A stretch of DNA of 64,000 nt, taken from positions 620,001 through 684,000 of the forward strand of contig NC_019964.1 of assembly GCF_000328525.1 (NCBI RefSeq). Direction: 5' to 3'. Made by a program: the position numbers and the translations under genes. Shown piece by piece: positions 45,674 through 54,670 of this stretch (the first letter of the stretch is position 1; every line of letters begins with the position of its first letter). The stretch comes from Halovivax ruber XH-70. Its GTDB lineage: Archaea > Halobacteriota > Halobacteria > Halobacteriales > Natrialbaceae. The notes beneath the pieces were generated by a model. The model did no database searches. It worked only from the letters and a program-made list of their open reading frames with translations, and had not been told where the DNA came from.

Positions 45674-46666
45674 TCACTCGATCACGATTCCCGGTTGCTC
45701 CGCCGGGTCGGCTTCGTTCAGAGTCGGCTGCCCACAGATCGCTGGGAGGTCACGCATCGGGCGAATCTCCACGTCACCTCGATCGCGTCGTTTCGCCAGG
45801 TAACCGAGAAAGTCGTCGATCTGGGGCCACTGCTGCTCGTTCGCGAGGTCGTAGAGATGACACCAGTAGTGGACGTCACCGCCCTGGACGGCCGCATCGA
45901 CGCCACGGCGAAGGTTCCAGGCGTGCAACCGCTGGCGGAAGGTGTGGGGAATCGGCCGATAAACCGGATGAGGCGAGTACTGCCCGGTCTGGAGGTATGG
46001 CACGGCGAGCGTCGTGTACTCAGGGCTGTACGTTTCGATGATACCGTCCATTTCGCGGGGAGATACAGTCGGATGCCGCTCTAACAGGATCTCGTAGAGT
46101 TTTCGAACGTCCGACGACGGTCGGCGCTCCCCCGGCGCCCGGTAATGCGGTGATCGCTTGACGCGAATCCCGCCCTCTGCGAGTGTCTCTGACGGCGGGG
46201 TGCCATGACGCGGTGGGACGATCGACGTCGCAGCTGGTACCCCGTTTCGCTCGTGAACGCGTCGGGAACGATCCACCTCCCACTCGACGACAGTGGGATC
46301 CACCGCGTCACACTCGATGTGTGAGTACGTGTGCGTACAGATCTCGTGAGTCGTACGGCGAGAACGAATGTCCTCGACCAAGTCCGGCGCGTAAAACGCT
46401 GGATCCTCATCGACCGACGTCCCCGGATCGATGTCCCACCAGTCGTCCGGGTGCGGGCCACCGTGGTGCCCGGCACAATTTTCGTGAAACAGGTGGCCAA
46501 CGACGTCGAAGGTGATTGGAACGTCGTGGTCGTCGCAGCGTTCAAGCAACCGAGAGAGGTATTGCGTCTCCGCCATCCGGCCGTCGCTCAGTTTGTCCAA
46601 CTTTCCGTATTTTGCGACGCCCCACCCAAGTTCGAGTTCGATGCTGATTGTGACAGTCCCCGGCAT
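45674..46666 (-). CDS. Polysaccharide deacetylase 3
   Basis: A 330-residue soluble enzyme. It begins VTISIELELGWGVAKYG, contains FDVVGHLFHE and has the metal-binding EICTHTYSHIECD. The Asp usual in the first motif is replaced (SIELE), so activity is uncertain. I start at ATG 46666 (MPGTVTIS), five codons after the first possible one. No signal peptide. It leads an operon with the formyltransferase gene. Confidence 0.82.
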   Translation of the reverse strand: MPGTVTISIELELGWGVAKYGKLDKLSDGRMAETQYLSRLLERCDDHDVPITFDVVGHLFHENCAGHHGGPHPDDWWDIDPGTSVDEDPAFYAPDLVEDIRSRRTTHEICTHTYSHIECDAVDPTVVEWEVDRSRRVHERNGVPAATSIVPPRHGTPPSETLAEGGIRVKRSPHYRAPGERRPSSDVRKLYEILLERHPTVSPREMDGIIETYSPEYTTLAVPYLQTGQYSPHPVYRPIPHTFRQRLHAWNLRRGVDAAVQGGDVHYWCHLYDLANEQQWPQIDDFLGYLAKRRDRGDVEIRPMRDLPAICGQPTLNEADPAEQPGIVIE

Positions 46667-46880
46667 GAATGTGACCCACATGAAAGGTGGTAAAGTCCTT
46701 TTGCGTGAGTGTCACGAACTGCAAGCGGTCGAGCGTTGCGATCAGGTGGACGATACCAACTCACTCCAGCCGGTCGCTCAGACCATAACTACGCCCCGAA
46801 CCACAGCAGTCACTATCGGAGTGTAGTGGGTGAAAGAATCGAAGTGGTGCTATCGCCGGTCGCGATAGTTCTCGGGCGGC

Positions 46881-47087
46881 TTACAGCCGTTCGAGGTTCG
46901 TCGCACGCGGTCCCTTGGGGGATGATTCGATGTCGAACTCGACGTCCTGCCCCTCTTCGAGGTCTGGACCGCCGACGTCTTCCATGTGGAAGAAAACGTC
47001 CTCGTCATCGTCGACTGCGTCGTCGTCTGTCGAAATGAAGCCGTACCCGCCCGTGTCGTTGAAGAAGTCAACCGTACCGTTTGCCAT
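46881..47087 (-). CDS. cspA: Cold-shock domain protein
   Basis: A 68-residue single-stranded nucleic-acid binding protein. The RNP1-type GGYGFIST and RNP2-type DVFFHMEDV motifs are intact. The acidic loop DDDAVDDDED is a haloarchaeal adaptation. The open frame extends 71 codons upstream without meaning; the ATG at 47087 (MANGTVDFF) is the standard start. Confidence 0.95.
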   Translation of the reverse strand: MANGTVDFFNDTGGYGFISTDDDAVDDDEDVFFHMEDVGGPDLEEGQDVEFDIESSPKGPRATNLERL

Positions 47088-47272
47088 TACACCCAGACAG
47101 AGCCCCCACACAGTGATAACACTTTCGAGGGTGCCAGTACCACGATTGGACGGTGTCAAAGGCGGGGAAATCCGGGCTATCGACGGCAGAGAAGCGTTGA
47201 AACCGACGAGAGCGCGTGACCCTGCACCGCAGTTGCCATCGAGCGATCGCAAAACGCGACGCGGCCCGGGGG

Positions 47273-47280
47273 TACTTATA
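47273..47280 (+). promoter_or_regulatory. TATA box of the zinc-ribbon gene
   Basis: TACTTATA predicts transcription at about 47302-47305, between a possible ATG at 47291 and the ATG at 47312. It therefore supports the latter as start. Confidence 0.5.
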
Positions 47281-47311
47281 GGACGGTCACATGGTAGCAA
47301 CTTGCATCGTC

Positions 47312-47581
47312 ATGAAATCGTGCCAACGCTGCCAGGCGGTCATCGACGAGTATACTTTGGACAAACAACTCGAACCCCTGCGCGACCTCACAGTCGACGA
47401 CTTCAACGTCTGTGCGGACTGTGCGACCATCGTTCCCGATGCGTGCGTGGAGTGTGGCAGCGCGGTATACGTCCCCCGAAGCGAATCCAGCGTCCCCGAC
47501 TACTGCCCGGCGTGTCGATCCGACGTGCTTGTCCGCACGGGGCAGGATCCAGGCTGGAATCAGGACTCGGTCTCCACCTGA
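47312..47581 (+). CDS. Small double zinc-ribbon protein
   Basis: An 89-residue protein with four CxxC-type knuckles: CQRC, CADC, CVEC and CPAC, enough for two zinc sites. It starts MKSCQRCQAV at 47312, supported by a TATA box 32-39 bases upstream. Similar short zinc proteins occur across haloarchaea (DUF7571-like), with unknown function. Confidence 0.7.
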   Translation: MKSCQRCQAVIDEYTLDKQLEPLRDLTVDDFNVCADCATIVPDACVECGSAVYVPRSESSVPDYCPACRSDVLVRTGQDPGWNQDSVST

Positions 47582-47756
47582 ACCGGCCCCGGCACTTCCG
47601 TTTTGGCGAACCAATCGGCGAGCGGTGCCACTGGGCGGAGCCCAGCGCCACCGAAGAGTGACTCAGTGCCACCGGACGGGTGTCCAGTGACGCGTGCAGC
47701 CGAACGGCAGTCCGCCTCGCGCACGGCGACAGGTGATCGGGCGCGTGCCGCGCAAG

Positions 47757-48212
47757 TCAACCCGCGAGATACCAGCCGAACAGTAGCGGCGACACGAGTA
47801 GCGTGAGCGGCACCAGGATCCAGACCTGGCCCGCCAGCACGTTGTACTGGCCCAGTGTCGTCGAGACCGGCGTGCCCTCGAGATAGCCCACGAGGAACTC
47901 GAACCCGGTCGTCAGGAGGACCCACACGACGCCGATCAGCACGAGCTCCGCCCGGGTGAACGAGATCGCAGAGCGAGAAAAGTAGAGGAAGGAGATGAGG
48001 GCGATCGCGACGACGAGCACGAGCGTACTCAGAACGTGGGCAGGGTACGAGCCGAGACGGGGAACGAGGACGATTTCCCGGAACCCGCCGTTCACGACCG
48101 CAGCGACGGCCATGAGAACCCATGGGACGAGCGAATATGGGAGGACGAATGGGCGAATCGACTGCGCCGTTGTGGTAGCCGCGAGAAGTCCCATCACGTT
48201 GTTCGATCTCAC
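47757..48212 (-). CDS. Four-helix membrane protein, unknown
   Basis: A 151-residue protein with four hydrophobic helices and the conserved-looking segment FEFLVGYLEGTPVSTTLGQY between helices three and four. It has no charged catalytic cluster beyond Glu and Gly residues. I do not recognise a family beyond widespread small membrane proteins. Confidence 0.65.
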   Translation of the reverse strand: MRSNNVMGLLAATTTAQSIRPFVLPYSLVPWVLMAVAAVVNGGFREIVLVPRLGSYPAHVLSTLVLVVAIALISFLYFSRSAISFTRAELVLIGVVWVLLTTGFEFLVGYLEGTPVSTTLGQYNVLAGQVWILVPLTLLVSPLLFGWYLAG

Positions 48213-48292
48213 AACGGTGCCGGAGAAATAACTAGGGCAAGACGGCGACGTGATGACGGGTTCGAGGCAGTCGGCTGATTAGATGGATCGAC

Positions 48293-48832
48293 TCAGACGG
48301 GGACGCTCGGCACCGTAGACGTGACCAGGACGAACAGGGCGATCGCGTACACGAGGTCGAGCCAGAGGGCCCGAAGCAGGTTCACGACGTGGATCAGGGC
48401 GATCACCGGGAGGCCGAGCAGGACCGTCGGCGAGGCGCGCCACTTCGACTTCGTCTGCCCCCACAGCGAGGAGGCGTCGCCGGCGCTCGGGAACGCGTGC
48501 ATCCCGAAACTGAGCCCCAGCCAGAACAGGATGCCCCCGACGATACCCACGTCGGTGACAGCGCCGCCGGCCGGGGTCGACAGCACGGCACCGCTGAAGG
48601 CGACGAGTGCGAGGACGGTGTTCAGCAGGAACGGTGCGACCGTGATCATCGTCGCGTGGCGATACCGACGAGGTTCGGCGTGGCGAACGTAGCCGGCGGG
48701 ATTGCCGAGCCGGAAGTAACACACCTCGAGGACGGGAATCCCGAACAGGTCGCAGACCCGCTTGTGTGCCAGTTCGTGAACGACCACGCCGGGAAACGTC
48801 ACGAGCGTCAGTAGAAAGCCGAGCGACCCCAT
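48293..48832 (-). CDS. DUF3267/M50-like membrane metalloprotease
   Basis: A 179-residue membrane protein with the zinc-protease motif HELAH (19-23) in the first helix and four or five helices in total. A second M50-type site may be formed by residues in GMHAFPSAGDA. The family is related to site-2 proteases, and many members are haloarchaeal. The natural substrate is unknown. Confidence 0.8.
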   Translation of the reverse strand: MGSLGFLLTLVTFPGVVVHELAHKRVCDLFGIPVLEVCYFRLGNPAGYVRHAEPRRYRHATMITVAPFLLNTVLALVAFSGAVLSTPAGGAVTDVGIVGGILFWLGLSFGMHAFPSAGDASSLWGQTKSKWRASPTVLLGLPVIALIHVVNLLRALWLDLVYAIALFVLVTSTVPSVPV

Positions 48833-48985
48833 GCCCCCGAGTTCGACCGTTCCATCTTGAATGTTCGCGAGCGTGACTGGTGACCCGATGGTTACGATCG
48901 AGTCGGACGGCGGTTCGACTCGGCGTTCGCACAGGGGATGCTGTCCCGCCTACTCACAGCCGTGCGAGGGTACGGTCACGGCCGC

Positions 48986-49783
48986 TCATAGCCGGTCGAG
49001 AAACGTTCGAAGTTCGGCGGTCGCCGCGTCTGGTGCGTCGCGAAACACGTAGTGACCGGCGTCAGGAACGTGGACGAGTCGACCGTCAGCCAGGCGCTCC
49101 GCCGCGTTCAGATCCGTCACCCGGTCGTCGATGTCGGCGTCGTGGCGCAACACGAGCGTCGGACACTCGATGTCGTCGAACGCCCGCGCGACGGGTTCGT
49201 GATCCTGTGCGGTCTTCACGACGTGGGGACTACACTCGTCGGCCGCTGCCGCGAGGCGCCGGTGATGGTCGGCGTCGGCCTCGACGTCGTCGTAGTACTC
49301 GTCGATGCGTTCCTCGATGGACAGTTCCTTCGATTCGCGGAGTCGTTCGCGCCCCATCCGCCGTGCCTCTTCGACATCGATGTCCGGGTACCCGTGGAAT
49401 CGCGACGGGTCCGCGAGAACTAGTCCGGCGGGCAGATCGGGGCGGGCTGCGGCCGCCCACGCAGCCGTCGCGCCACCCATCGAGTGGCCGACGAGAATCG
49501 GGTTTCGAAGCTCGAGCCCAGTCACGATCCCGACGAGATCCGCGACCCGGTCGTCGATCTCGTATCCCGTCTCCGGAGCCGACGACCGACCGTGGCCGCG
49601 AGCGTCGTACGCGATCACCCGATAGTCCGCGGCGAGGTCGGATCCCAGCGGCACCCAGCGTCGACCGTTGTCGAACAGTCCGTGGGCGAAGACGATCGGC
49701 GGCCCGCTCCCGGTTGCGTAGTACTGGAGTTCGATATCGTCGGTGGAGACCGAGCCAGTGTCCCATCCGGCCGGAAGTGTCAT
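48986..49783 (-). CDS. Alpha/beta hydrolase
   Basis: A 265-residue alpha/beta-hydrolase. The nucleophile elbow is GHSMGG (Ser about 99), HGLFDNGRRW forms the oxyanion region, an Asp lies in LRHDADIDDRV and the catalytic His in DAGHYVF. The substrate cannot be told. It is monocistronic. Confidence 0.92.
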   Translation of the reverse strand: MTLPAGWDTGSVSTDDIELQYYATGSGPPIVFAHGLFDNGRRWVPLGSDLAADYRVIAYDARGHGRSSAPETGYEIDDRVADLVGIVTGLELRNPILVGHSMGGATAAWAAAARPDLPAGLVLADPSRFHGYPDIDVEEARRMGRERLRESKELSIEERIDEYYDDVEADADHHRRLAAAADECSPHVVKTAQDHEPVARAFDDIECPTLVLRHDADIDDRVTDLNAAERLADGRLVHVPDAGHYVFRDAPDAATAELRTFLDRL

Positions 49784-49901
49784 ACCACCCGTTAGGTCCG
49801 GTCGGAGAAAAAGATCGGGACAACGACCTCACAACGGGTGCCGACCACAACCGGCCGATCAACGTGCGGAAAGAACGACGTCATCTCCCGACCGGGAACA
49901 C

Positions 49902-51008
49902 CTATCGTCGGTGGACGGCGATCACTGCGACGCCGATCCCAGCGAGCACGAGTACCACGCCAAAACCGGGGAGGAACGAACCGAGGGCCCCGTCAGCGAC
50001 GTCGATCGTTGCCTCGCTATCCCCCACCGAAACCGTCCGCGTCCCCGGTTCGTTGAGCGTCACCGACGTCGAGAGGGTCCGGGTCTCGCCGGCGGCGAGC
50101 GTCACGGTTCGCTCGTCGACGACGGCACCGTCGACGACGAACGGGACGGTCAATGTCTCCGGCCCCTCGCCGTCGTTCGTCACCGTCGCGCCAAGGTCGA
50201 TCGGTTCCTCCGCGTCCGCCGTCTCGGCAACGTCGAGTCCGGTTACCCTCGAGCACGCGCCCGAGTGCACGGTGATCGGCTCCTCCATCGCGAGCGACGT
50301 CCGCGTGGCGGTCCCGTCGTTCGAAACGACCTGCCAGTCGGTGATTTGGCCGTCGTAGCCATCGTCGGTATAGCGGACGTCTGCCGCCTCGTTGAACGCC
50401 GGCGTCAGCGTTACAGCGAACGGCTCGTCGAGGCCGGTGAACGCCGCGCCGTCGGACCGGCCCTCGGTCCAGACCCACGAGATACGGCTCGACGTCTCGC
50501 GGTGCGTAAAGACGTCGTCTCGCCCCTCGTAGTCGTCGTCTTCGACAGTCCACTCGCCGCCGGCCGGCAGCCCGTCGAACTGCATCGTGGCGGATCCGCC
50601 GTCAGTGTCGCCATCCAGGCGATCGTGGAGCACGACGAGGGAGCGCCCGTCGGTGCCGTCGTAGAAGAAGAGGGTGCTCGTGTCGTCTGCCTGGAGGTGC
50701 GTCGTTCCGTACGAGCTGTACGTGTACGATGACGGCGTCGTGTTGGGCGTTCGGTAGTCGTAGTAGTCAGAGACGGACTCGGTCCCGTTGCCGAACGGAG
50801 CGACGGGGAGACAGCGGTCGCCCTGCTCGACGGTGACGCCCGCAGATTCGATCGAAGTCGGTCTTTCGCTGGCCAATTCCTGGTCGGTGACCTGACCAGC
50901 GACGATCGATCCGCCGGTCGCCAGCCCGACCGTTACGGCGACGAGTGCCAGCACCGTTAGCAACCGCAGCGCGTCGGCACCGAACCCGTCCGTTTTCCTG
51001 TCAGTCAT
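49902..51008 (-). CDS. PGF-CTERM-like surface protein 1
   Basis: A 368-residue secreted protein. An N-terminal hydrophobic signal (about 15-38) is followed by a beta-rich body with ITDWQVVSNDG and a CARDB-like domain near the C-terminus. The end reads FLPGFGVVLVLAGIGVAVIAVHRR-like: a PGFG motif, a hydrophobic helix and basic residues, i.e. the tripartite PGF-CTERM signal removed by archaeosortase ArtA. A paralogue lies at 53309. ArtA itself is not in this window. Confidence 0.85.
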   Translation of the reverse strand: MTDRKTDGFGADALRLLTVLALVAVTVGLATGGSIVAGQVTDQELASERPTSIESAGVTVEQGDRCLPVAPFGNGTESVSDYYDYRTPNTTPSSYTYSSYGTTHLQADDTSTLFFYDGTDGRSLVVLHDRLDGDTDGGSATMQFDGLPAGGEWTVEDDDYEGRDDVFTHRETSSRISWVWTEGRSDGAAFTGLDEPFAVTLTPAFNEAADVRYTDDGYDGQITDWQVVSNDGTATRTSLAMEEPITVHSGACSRVTGLDVAETADAEEPIDLGATVTNDGEGPETLTVPFVVDGAVVDERTVTLAAGETRTLSTSVTLNEPGTRTVSVGDSEATIDVADGALGSFLPGFGVVLVLAGIGVAVIAVHRR

Positions 51009-51127
51009 GGAGGTTCGTACGTTGGGGACCCGAACCCCGCCAGTAGTTATCTCGAACGTTATTCAGCAGTAGCCGGTCGCTACTTTTCGGTGAATCGGTC
51101 GTTGGTGAGACGAGCGAACACGCACGA

Positions 51128-52219
51128 ATGATTGACGTTCACCGATTACCTGCCGACGACGAGTGGAACACGTACGTCGATAGATCGACACAGAGTACAG
51201 CCTTCCATCGGGCCGAGTTCCTTCATGCCATTGCCGATGAGACAGACACGGAGCTCACGCGTCTCGTCGGGAAGAACGGCGACCATCCGATCGGCGTTCT
51301 CCCGTTGTTCGTCGACTCGAAAGGGCCGCTCCGGCTCCTCTTCTCGCCGCCACCGCACGCTGGTATCCCGCACCTCGGCCCGGCGATGATGCTCGATCCG
51401 AACATCAAGTACCGGAAGGCGACGCTCCGGACGAAGGAGTTCGTCGAAACCTGCCTGGAGTGGATCGACGACGAGATCGATCCCCACTACGTCCGGATCG
51501 TCACGAATCCGACCTACGACGAAGTTCGGCCCTTCAGCTGGCGCGGCTTCGACGTGACGCCCCGGTTCACCTACGAACTGGATATCGGGCGAGACGAGTC
51601 CGAGTTGCTCCGATCGTTCTCGCGTGACGCCCGAACCTCCATTCAGGACGCGTACGAGCCACACGCCGTCGCCGACGGCGGCGAGGTGGTCCACGCCGAC
51701 GAGGGTCGCGGTAGCGACGAAGCCGACGAAGGCGACGGTACTGACCCAGGATACCACCTCGAGCGTGGTGGCGAGGCGACAGTCGAGCGACTAGCGGGCC
51801 AGCTCGATCGGCGCTTCGCCGAGCAGGGCGAGACGTTCCCGCTCTCGACGAACTTTCTGACGCGGATCTACCGGGAGCTGCCAGCGGGTGCGATCGAGGT
51901 CTACGAACTCTCCGTAGACGGTGAGCCAGTCTCCGGTCGGCTCTCACTCACGTACGGCGACCGACTCACGTTCTGGCAGGGTGTGCCGAAACCGCGAGCG
52001 GAGGTCGACCTGCCAATCAACGATCTGCTGAACTGGCACTCGATGCGTCGAGCCCGTGACGACGGCTGTGTGGTCGCCGAACTCTCCGGCGCCAACGTCG
52101 AACGGCTCTGGGACTACAAGGCGAAGTTCAATCCAGATCTCGCCACGTACGCCATCCTCGAACGGACTGCGACGGGCGTGCAGCCGCTACTATCGCTGTA
52201 CAAGTGGTGGAACGCGTGA
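51128..52219 (+). CDS. FemAB-like GNAT acyltransferase 1
   Basis: A 363-residue protein with the double-GNAT layout of FemAB/peptidoglycan-bridge enzymes. The first half has STAFHRAEFL and PIGVLPLFV; the second has YELSVDGEPVSGRLSL, YGDRLTFWQG and the late NDLLNWHSMRRARDDG and YKAKFNP. An acidic insert lies in the middle (about 190-215). Archaea of this class have no peptidoglycan, so the substrate is probably a surface polysaccharide or lipid-linked sugar. Confidence 0.85.
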   Translation: MIDVHRLPADDEWNTYVDRSTQSTAFHRAEFLHAIADETDTELTRLVGKNGDHPIGVLPLFVDSKGPLRLLFSPPPHAGIPHLGPAMMLDPNIKYRKATLRTKEFVETCLEWIDDEIDPHYVRIVTNPTYDEVRPFSWRGFDVTPRFTYELDIGRDESELLRSFSRDARTSIQDAYEPHAVADGGEVVHADEGRGSDEADEGDGTDPGYHLERGGEATVERLAGQLDRRFAEQGETFPLSTNFLTRIYRELPAGAIEVYELSVDGEPVSGRLSLTYGDRLTFWQGVPKPRAEVDLPINDLLNWHSMRRARDDGCVVAELSGANVERLWDYKAKFNPDLATYAILERTATGVQPLLSLYKWWNA

Positions 52220-52259
52220 TCGAACTGACCACACGCCACTGTTTCGGAGGCGACTGCCA

Positions 52260-53174
52260 GTGCGTGTCCTCCAGTTGACCACCAACGCCGAGGCCACCTA
52301 CCTGACCAATCAGGTCGCGGCGCTGGCCGATCGTGGCGTCGAGAGTGACGTCCTCGAAGTCCCGCGATCCGGTCCGGACGGGCGGCGTGTCACGGATTAC
52401 CTCCGATTCTGCCCGACAGTCCGTGCACAGGGCCTGAACACGTACGATCTCGTTCACGCCAACTTCGGGTTGACGATCCCGGCGGCCATGGCACAGCGAC
52501 GCGTCCCCGTCGTGACGAGTCTGGTCGGGTCCGACCTGATGGGGCGGTTCGGTGGCCTGACGAAACAGTTCGCCCGGTTCTGCGACGACGTCATCGTGGT
52601 GAGCGCAGAGATGGCCGAACTCCTGTCGCGGGACGCCCACGTCATCCCCTACGGCATCGATCTCGACAAGTTCCGGCCGATCGAGACCGAACGCGCTCGC
52701 GACGTCGTCGACTGGCCGACCGACGGCCGGCACGTGCTGTTTCCCTATCACCCGGATCGGCCCGTCAAAAACTATCCACTCGCCGAGCGCGTCGTCGAGC
52801 GGGCGGCGGACCGGGCGCCGTTCGACATCGAACTGCACACGGTCTCAGGCGTCGAGTACGACCTGATACCGTACTACATGAACGCCGCCGACACCCTCCT
52901 GCTCACCTCTCACCGGGAAGGCTCACCAAGCACGATCAAGGAAGCGCTCGCGTGCAACACCCCGGTCGTCTCGACCCCGGTCGGCGACGTTCCGGAACGC
53001 GTCGGCTCCCTCGGTGTCAGTGGCGTGGGATCATCGGTCGACGAACTGGCGATGAGACTCCGGCAAACACTGGACGCCGCGGAAGAACCCGGTGGTCGCG
53101 ACGCCGTCAAGCCGTTCGGATTGGATCGAATGGGCGAGCGCATTCTCTCCGTCTACAGACAAACGGTCCCCTGA
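52260..53174 (+). CDS. GT4 family glycosyltransferase
   Basis: A 304-residue GT-B enzyme. The acceptor half has VRVLQLTTNAEATYLTNQV and VHANFGLTIPAA; the donor half has HVIPYGIDLDKFRP and the E-x7-E site in SHREGSPSTIKEAL. The GTG at 52260 is taken as start because GGAGG stands about ten bases before it and the fold begins there, although the frame is open from 52056. It is shorter than most GT4 enzymes. It follows the FemAB-like gene and is likely co-transcribed. Confidence 0.85.
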   Translation: MRVLQLTTNAEATYLTNQVAALADRGVESDVLEVPRSGPDGRRVTDYLRFCPTVRAQGLNTYDLVHANFGLTIPAAMAQRRVPVVTSLVGSDLMGRFGGLTKQFARFCDDVIVVSAEMAELLSRDAHVIPYGIDLDKFRPIETERARDVVDWPTDGRHVLFPYHPDRPVKNYPLAERVVERAADRAPFDIELHTVSGVEYDLIPYYMNAADTLLLTSHREGSPSTIKEALACNTPVVSTPVGDVPERVGSLGVSGVGSSVDELAMRLRQTLDAAEEPGGRDAVKPFGLDRMGERILSVYRQTVP

Positions 53175-53295
53175 CAGCACTGGTCGCGTCCCGGCCGATA
53201 CGTCACGCATTGCTACTCGAATCGACGCTCGACAGCGAGCGGGCTACGGTCAACCCTGGGCCATCACTGGCCAGTGGAAGCGCCGACTGCAAGTC

Positions 53296-53301
53296 AAAAA
53301 A
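53296..53301 (-). terminator. T-tract after PGF-CTERM-like protein 2
   Basis: Six A residues read as TTTTTT on the minus strand, a few bases past the stop at 53309. This is a plausible archaeal termination site. Confidence 0.4.
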
Positions 53302-53308
53302 GACGAGC

Positions 53309-54442
53309 TCAGCGCCGTCGCCTCGCACCCAGCGCCAGCACGAAGACGAGGGCAGTGAGCGCGACCGGCACCCCGAATCCGGGTAGTCGACTGGCGAATC
53401 CACCATCGTCAGGTTCGATGCTCGCCGACGCGCCACCGACGGAGACCGTCTCCGCACCGTCAGTCGCGACGCTCGCGTTGAACGTTACGACGCCGTTCGG
53501 TGCGACCGTCAGCTCGTGTTCGTCGACGACCTCGCCGTCGAGTGCGAGCGGGACGGTGACGGTCTCTTCGGCGTCCCCCTGGTTCGTCACGGTCGCGTTG
53601 ATCGTCACGGAGTCGCTGGTGGCGTCCTCGACGTCGAGTGCAGTGACGGCCGTACAGCCGCCAGACCGAAGTTCGATCGACTCTGTCATATCGAGCGATG
53701 CCGTCTGCGGATCGCGATCGTCGCCGGAGACGACCTGCCAGTCAGTTATCTCGCCGTCGTTCAGTTGCAGATCCGCCGCGTCGTTGAACGAGGGCGAGAT
53801 CTCGATCGAGAAGTCGTCACCGAGGCCGGTGTACATGCCGCCGTCGGTTCGCCCATCGGCCCAGGTCCAGCTGACGCGACTCGCGTCGTTGCGGCTGTCC
53901 CAGACGTCGTCGTTGGTTCCGGAGCCGTTCACGAGGTCTAAGTCGTACTGGTCGTCCTTGACGGCCCACTCGCCGTCCGGGAGACCGGTGAACACGAACG
54001 TCACTCCCCCGCCGTCGCCGGTGCCTTCGAGTTCGCCGTGAACGATACCGAGGTTGAGGCCGTCACCGCCGTCGTGGAGGAAGAGGCGGCTCGTATCACC
54101 CTCCTGGAGGTTCGTCGTTCCGTGGGAACTGTACATATACGAACTCGGGTTCGTCTCGGGATGTCGGTAGTCGTAGTACTCCTCGGCGGTCTGGTAGCCG
54201 TCCCCGAGCGGCGTGATCGGGATACAGCGGTCACCCTGTTTCACCGAGTACGTGCCGTCGTTGTACGCGGCCAGTGAGAGATTGTCCGAAACCTGTGGCT
54301 GGACCCCGGCCGCGTCGGCCGTCGGTGCCGGCGGCTCTGTCGCTGCGTCGGCGATCGGCGTTCCGACTGCGAAAACGCTCAGTCCGATCGTGACGAGGGC
54401 GAGCCCCACCACGGCGAGGGTCGTTCGATTGATGCGGATCAT
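53309..54442 (-). CDS. PGF-CTERM-like surface protein 2
   Basis: A 377-residue secreted protein homologous to the one at 49902 over its whole length. It shares VKQGDRCIPITPLGDG, YYDYRHPETNPSSYMYSSHG and ITDWQVVSGDD. It has an N-terminal signal, a CARDB-like domain and a C-terminal LPGFG, hydrophobic helix and RRRR. The strong conservation of the body suggests a defined, still unknown surface role. Confidence 0.85.
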   Translation of the reverse strand: MIRINRTTLAVVGLALVTIGLSVFAVGTPIADAATEPPAPTADAAGVQPQVSDNLSLAAYNDGTYSVKQGDRCIPITPLGDGYQTAEEYYDYRHPETNPSSYMYSSHGTTNLQEGDTSRLFLHDGGDGLNLGIVHGELEGTGDGGGVTFVFTGLPDGEWAVKDDQYDLDLVNGSGTNDDVWDSRNDASRVSWTWADGRTDGGMYTGLGDDFSIEISPSFNDAADLQLNDGEITDWQVVSGDDRDPQTASLDMTESIELRSGGCTAVTALDVEDATSDSVTINATVTNQGDAEETVTVPLALDGEVVDEHELTVAPNGVVTFNASVATDGAETVSVGGASASIEPDDGGFASRLPGFGVPVALTALVFVLALGARRRR

Positions 54443-54670
54443 ACCTTGCCTTCGGACGGAGACCGAGACGGTGATTTGTTATGGCGCCGTTGCACAGCAG
54501 TACGACCGTATTACGTTTTTTCACGAAACGTGCTGCAGCCTACCGAGGTCACGAGTTACGGACATACCGTCGCGAGCGGGAAACCGAGGGAGAACAGGTG
54601 AGAAACGAGCGCGTGAGAGTGAGTGAGAAAGGGAGCGGGAGGGAGAGCAAGAGGGAGAGAGGACGAGAGA

